This document shows positions 7,274 to 9,784 of a DNA stretch of 9,784 nt, in pieces. Location: assembly GCA_012965445.1 (NCBI GenBank), contig DTSJ01000283.1:1-9784 (forward strand), written 5' to 3'. The first letter of the stretch is position 1, and each line of letters opens with the position of its first letter. Both the position numbers and the translations under genes were made by a program. A model generated the notes under the pieces. It was not told where the DNA came from. It did no database searches and saw only the letters and a program-made list of their open reading frames with translations. Origin of the DNA: Candidatus Hydrogenedentota bacterium. Lineage in GTDB: Bacteria > Hydrogenedentota > Hydrogenedentia > Hydrogenedentiales > GCA-2746185.

Positions 7274-8518
7274 TCAATCCCCAAATTTCGGTGCCTGCGG
7301 ATTTACCTCCGGCCCGAAGTAACGCAGAATCACCAGCGGGCAGTCGCCGCCGAGATTCTCGATCTCGTAACCTTCCTTCGTACGCTTTGCAGAGACAAAA
7401 ACCTCGTCCTCAGTCAACTCTCCAAATCGAATCATCGTAGGAGATTCCAGAGGTATATCGCCGATGCGTCCACGACCCTGCACGCAGATAATACTCGTCG
7501 CGCCATTGTCCTTGATCGTCGCTGTTCGTCCCGCCTCAACCGTCAACTCTTTCGCGGAGAACAACTGCTCGCCATTGATAGTTCCGTAAACGATCCATTT
7601 GTCCTGATACCCCTCGCCATCAACATCAACGATGGGCTCAAGGTAATGGTTCTCCTTGAAGTTCGGATCTACATTCGCATCCCAATCCAACTGGTCGACA
7701 ATAAAATCGATGTCCTGATGCTTGTCCTCCGGCATGTCCTTCACCAAGAGTTCCCAAGGCACGTCCCGCCCCTCAACAAGCGATTGATACATCCCGAAGA
7801 CATCCGAACCCCACTGCGGTTCATACGTCACCAGCGAACCCGGCGCGTGAAGAATACACGGCGGAATTAGCCAGCCGGTCCCGGGTTTCAGGCGATACGC
7901 CTTCGACAAATCAAGAATCCCGTTGTCCCCGGTATTCCAATCTTCAATACACTTGCGAATCTGTTCGCGCGTCGTTCCTGGCTCAAGTCCCATAAACGTA
8001 TACGGAAAATTATTCCCAATAGCGTTCAGCTGCGGCGGGAAATAATAAGACTCCGGTTTCCCTTCCTGACCCACCAGCGCGGCCTGTTCTGCATTCTGGT
8101 GCATGTGGTGGGGGATAGGCCCCATATTGTCGAAAAATTTCGAGTAGACCGGCCACTTCTTATACTTGTCCCATATCGCATCGCCAATGATCTCGCCCCC
8201 AAGCGCATCCACGGCGTCCTTCAGCGTAAACCGTTCGCCCTCATGCAGCACATAGCTCATCCCTTCATCAACCTCGCGGTTATCATTTGCCGCCTCGGTC
8301 GTCGATCCAAACCACCGCTCATCAATCCCGCCCCGGTGTTTCCCGTAGGCGTAATAATCATCCGGATGCAGCTTGATACGACGACCCGGCTGCAAAAAGG
8401 AACGCGGAACCCAAGTGGGGGAGAGGCGCAAGATTCCTTCCCCAGCCTCAAGAGCAGCTTTCGCCTTGGTAGCAACAGCATCACCAGTAACAGTATTCAA
8501 CGTCCAGTTCTCCTTCAT
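7274..8518 (-). CDS. Class I mannose-6-phosphate-isomerase-like cupin protein
   Basis: The protein has 414 residues. The metal site of class I phosphomannose isomerases can be traced. 'PIPHHMHQNAEQAALVGQEG' starting at 134 (H138, H140) is followed by 'GKPESYYF' (153-160, E156), resembling the family's Q-x-H...GK-x-E. Then 'PPCILHAPGSLVTYEPQWGSD' starts at 219, with H224 and an E233-x-Q235..SD like the family's H...E-x-Q..SD. A second cupin barrel lies at about 318-400 ('LTVEAGRTATIKDNGATSIICVQGRGRIG'). It is therefore a two-cupin, PMI-like protein, though diverged and with an extra N-terminal segment of about 130 residues. It probably isomerises an aldose or aldose phosphate in this operon and might replace the missing RhaA/RhaI-type step; that is speculation. 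The ATG at 8518 is the first in frame and lacks a strong ribosome binding site (only GGTAG nearby). A repeat element lies just upstream. Confidence 0.72.
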   Translation of the reverse strand: MKENWTLNTVTGDAVATKAKAALEAGEGILRLSPTWVPRSFLQPGRRIKLHPDDYYAYGKHRGGIDERWFGSTTEAANDNREVDEGMSYVLHEGERFTLKDAVDALGGEIIGDAIWDKYKKWPVYSKFFDNMGPIPHHMHQNAEQAALVGQEGKPESYYFPPQLNAIGNNFPYTFMGLEPGTTREQIRKCIEDWNTGDNGILDLSKAYRLKPGTGWLIPPCILHAPGSLVTYEPQWGSDVFGMYQSLVEGRDVPWELLVKDMPEDKHQDIDFIVDQLDWDANVDPNFKENHYLEPIVDVDGEGYQDKWIVYGTINGEQLFSAKELTVEAGRTATIKDNGATSIICVQGRGRIGDIPLESPTMIRFGELTEDEVFVSAKRTKEGYEIENLGGDCPLVILRYFGPEVNPQAPKFGD

Positions 8519-8532
8519 TCACAATTCTACCA

Positions 8533-8580
8533 GCGGGAGGGCGACTCAACCAACTGGAGGGCGACGCTCCTGCGGAGCCG
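8533..8580. repeat. GC-rich REP-like interspersed element
   Basis: GGAGGGCGAC occurs twice exactly 20 bp apart (8536-8545 and 8556-8565). The second copy runs straight into a perfect hairpin GCTCC-TGC-GGAGC (8566-8578). The stretch is much richer in G than its surroundings and lies in the 102 bp gap between two operon genes. From memory, similar GGAGGGCGAC-GCTCC-TGC-GGAGCC words recur between genes in Opitutae-like genomes. That would make it a bacterial REP/BIME-type element moved by a RAYT-type transposase; this needs a genome-wide count. Confidence 0.5.
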
Positions 8581-8592
8581 GCGGCCCACCGA

Positions 8593-8608
8593 TTCCCTTC
8601 AAAGGGAA
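8593..8608. repeat. Inverted repeat with adjoining palindrome
   Basis: TTCCCTT-CA-AAGGGAA is a perfect 7 bp inverted repeat, immediately followed by the 10 bp palindrome AAATCGATTT at 8609-8618. Both lie just after the stop of the upstream minus-strand gene (8621). There is no T-tract on the 3' side in the minus direction, so it is not a standard terminator. It could stabilise or process the mRNA, or belong to the neighbouring repeat element. Confidence 0.45.
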
Positions 8609-8620
8609 AAATCGATTTCA

Positions 8621-9460
8621 CTAACCCCAATGTTTCTTAATATGCTTGATCCCTTCCTGCGCCACATGCTCCTCACTCGGTGCCATCTTACGCCAGATAC
8701 AGGTCGCCCCGGCCAGCTCCGGTATCCATGCGCCAAACGCTTCGATAGTCAGCCAGCCGTCATAGCCGATCTCCTTCAAAGTACCGAAATTTTCGTCCCA
8801 GGGAATGTGATCTTCGCCCGGCGTGCCACGGTCATTCGAGCAGACATGCACGTGGTTAATCCGCTTGCCTCCACGTCGAATCGCATCGCCGAAGTTCTTC
8901 TCCTCGATGTTCGCGTGAAAGTTGTCATACAGAATGCCGACATCGTCACTGCCTACGGCATCGATCAGAGCCACAGACTGCTCCTGAGAATTCAGAAAGT
9001 ATGTCTCGAAACGATTCAGCGGCTCCACCGAAATAGCAACACCGCTGCCCTTCGCATGCTCAGCCACCTTCCGCAGATTCTCAGCGCAGCGATTGACTTC
9101 ATCGTCAATCGGCCCACGGTCAATCAATGCACCCACCGGATGATAAATTGGCCCCGCCAGTGTGTCCGCACCCGCTTCCACACACGCATCCACGCTAGCC
9201 TTCAAATGGTCCACCCCCGCCTGCTGTGCGCCCGCATCTTCATCAATCAAACTCGCACCCTCCGGCTGTACCACCACTGCCGAAGAACTCATCCCCAAAT
9301 CATCCATATGAGCCTTGAAAGCCCCCCACGGAGAACAATCCGGCGCAAACATTGGGAATTCTACCCCGTCAAAGCCCCATTCCTTCAGATCTTCCAGCAG
9401 CTTGAAGTGCGTTTCATCCGCAGCAGCCGTCCACAACAATAAATTCATCCCGATTTTCAT
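8621..9460 (-). CDS. D-tagatose/D-psicose 3-epimerase family ketose epimerase
   Basis: The 279-residue TIM-barrel protein has every catalytic position of the Pseudomonas cichorii D-tagatose 3-epimerase family. 'SVEPLNRFETYFLN' gives metal ligand E146, 'LYDNFHANIEEKN' gives D179 and H182, 'NHVHVCSNDRGTPGEDHIPW' gives H205 and R211, and 'WLTIEAFG' gives E240. All six lie exactly six residues earlier than in the P. cichorii enzyme (E152, D185, H188, H211, R217, E246), so the core is colinear. The reaction is expected to be Mn/Co-dependent C3 epimerisation of a free ketose; whether the natural substrate is a hexulose or 6-deoxyketose is unknown. It is the first gene of the five-gene sugar operon, with AGGAAGG (9471-9477) ahead of it. 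The + strand over this gene is C-rich (9181-9240 has 11 G and 27 C), so this gene, read on the minus strand, favours G-ending codons. Confidence 0.88.
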   Translation of the reverse strand: MKIGMNLLLWTAAADETHFKLLEDLKEWGFDGVEFPMFAPDCSPWGAFKAHMDDLGMSSSAVVVQPEGASLIDEDAGAQQAGVDHLKASVDACVEAGADTLAGPIYHPVGALIDRGPIDDEVNRCAENLRKVAEHAKGSGVAISVEPLNRFETYFLNSQEQSVALIDAVGSDDVGILYDNFHANIEEKNFGDAIRRGGKRINHVHVCSNDRGTPGEDHIPWDENFGTLKEIGYDGWLTIEAFGAWIPELAGATCIWRKMAPSEEHVAQEGIKHIKKHWG

Positions 9461-9470
9461 CTCTGCGGTC

Positions 9471-9477
9471 CCTTCCT
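9471..9477 (-). promoter_or_regulatory. Ribosome binding site of the first sugar-operon gene
   Basis: AGGAAGG on the minus strand, 10 nt before the ATG at 9460. It supports the chosen start. Confidence 0.65.
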
Positions 9478-9498
9478 GTCGCCAATCCTGAAACGAAT

Positions 9499-9528
9499 AT
9501 TTTGACAGGTGGAAGCCCTGTTTTGCAA
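9499..9528 (-). promoter_or_regulatory. Candidate sigma-70-type promoter with an operator-like inverted repeat in its spacer
   Basis: On the minus strand, TTGCAA (9523-9528, 4 of 6 to the -35 consensus) and CAAAAT (9499-9504, 4 of 6 to the -10) are 18 bp apart. They would start transcription near 9491, leaving about a 30 nt leader before the ATG. The spacer is filled by ACAGG-N7-CCTGT (9505-9521), a two-fold symmetric site where a repressor could sit. Both boxes are weak matches, so this is tentative. Confidence 0.3.
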
Positions 9529-9784
9529 GGGGTTTTGATTAGATTCAGTTTCTATCAATCACAAACGAGTAACTTGTATCTGCTTAGTCCAGGGCGTTTT
9601 TCTGGCTCGCGAGATTTTATTCAACGATACACATAAACACTAATCTGTCGTCGAATCGTCACAGAGTTCATTGCAGTTCATATACTCCGTTTGTGAGTCG
9701 CAAGAAATAAAACCGACGACTTGCTCTTCATCAGAGTCCCTCACAATAACTTCTCAAGCCATACCAGACGGGGAGCATTTCAGG

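Larger units (their letters stand above)
9461..9784 (-). other. Non-coding upstream region of the sugar operon
   Basis: This stretch of 324 bases holds no convincing gene. Near the gene end it has the ribosome binding site, a candidate promoter and an inverted repeat (listed separately). Further out it is AT-richer, with only one short minus-strand open frame of 34 codons starting with GTG (9744 to 9640). That frame has no ribosome binding site that I can support and no recognisable motif. No tRNA, riboswitch or terminator is seen. Confidence 0.5.

Noticed and set aside
8536..8565. The two GGAGGGCGAC copies as the start of a CRISPR array
   Set aside because: Only two 10 bp copies with a 10 bp gap; unit and spacer are far too short and no cas gene is nearby.
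8099..9442. Long open frame on the + strand (447 codons) opposite the epimerase and cupin genes
   Set aside because: It spans two clear minus-strand genes and the repeat between them; it exists because G-ending codons and few stops on the opposite strand leave the antisense frame open.
9640..9744. Minus-strand small ORF (GTG start, 34 codons, Cys- and Asp/Glu-rich)
   Set aside because: No supportable ribosome binding site, no recognised motif, and short frames of this size occur by chance; kept only as a note for comparison with relatives.

Overview
The window suggests a bacterium of the PVC superphylum, most likely Verrucomicrobiota (Opitutae/Puniceicoccales-like) or a relative such as Kiritimatiellota or Lentisphaerota. 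This is inference from gene families: a CotH/VTC/DUF4956 cluster beside a sugar operon rich in Gfo/Idh/MocA and xylose-isomerase-like TIM-barrel proteins. A GC-rich interspersed-repeat-like element at 8533-8580 points the same way. No rRNA or other phylogenetic marker is present, so the placement is moderate at best.

Left part (1-2927, + strand): a tightly packed, translationally coupled gene cluster. It holds the C-terminal end of a CotH-kinase-like protein (1-261), a VTC-domain polyphosphate-polymerase-like protein (275-1072), a DUF4956 membrane protein (1072-1761) and a HlyD-type membrane-anchored periplasmic adaptor (1758-2927). The genes are linked by TAATG and ATGA overlaps with AAGGAG ribosome binding sites. 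CotH-VTC-DUF4956 is a recurrent neighbourhood whose joint function is poorly defined. The HlyD-like subunit makes an envelope-spanning phosphate or polyphosphate system an attractive hypothesis.

Right part (2938-9460, - strand): five genes in one direction, transcribed from about 9490 leftwards. In order they are a D-tagatose/D-psicose 3-epimerase-family enzyme, a class I mannose-6-phosphate-isomerase-like cupin protein, a second sugar isomerase/epimerase, a Gfo/Idh/MocA dehydrogenase, and a fused rhamnulose-1-phosphate aldolase/short-chain dehydrogenase (RhaEW type). The fused enzyme implies that the end products are DHAP and lactate from a 6-deoxyhexose, most simply L-rhamnose. The usual isomerase (RhaA/RhaI) and kinase (RhaB) are not in the window. 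The two transcription units converge with only 10 bp between stop codons and no visible terminator.

The most unusual structure is compositional. The VTC, DUF4956 and HlyD genes almost avoid G at third codon positions, giving a C-rich, G-poor + strand. This breaks off abruptly for about 480 bp (2037-2515), exactly where HlyD encodes its coiled-coil hairpin, and then resumes. A repeat element lies between the first two genes of the sugar operon (8519-8620). A candidate promoter with an inverted repeat filling its spacer lies upstream of the operon (9499-9528).
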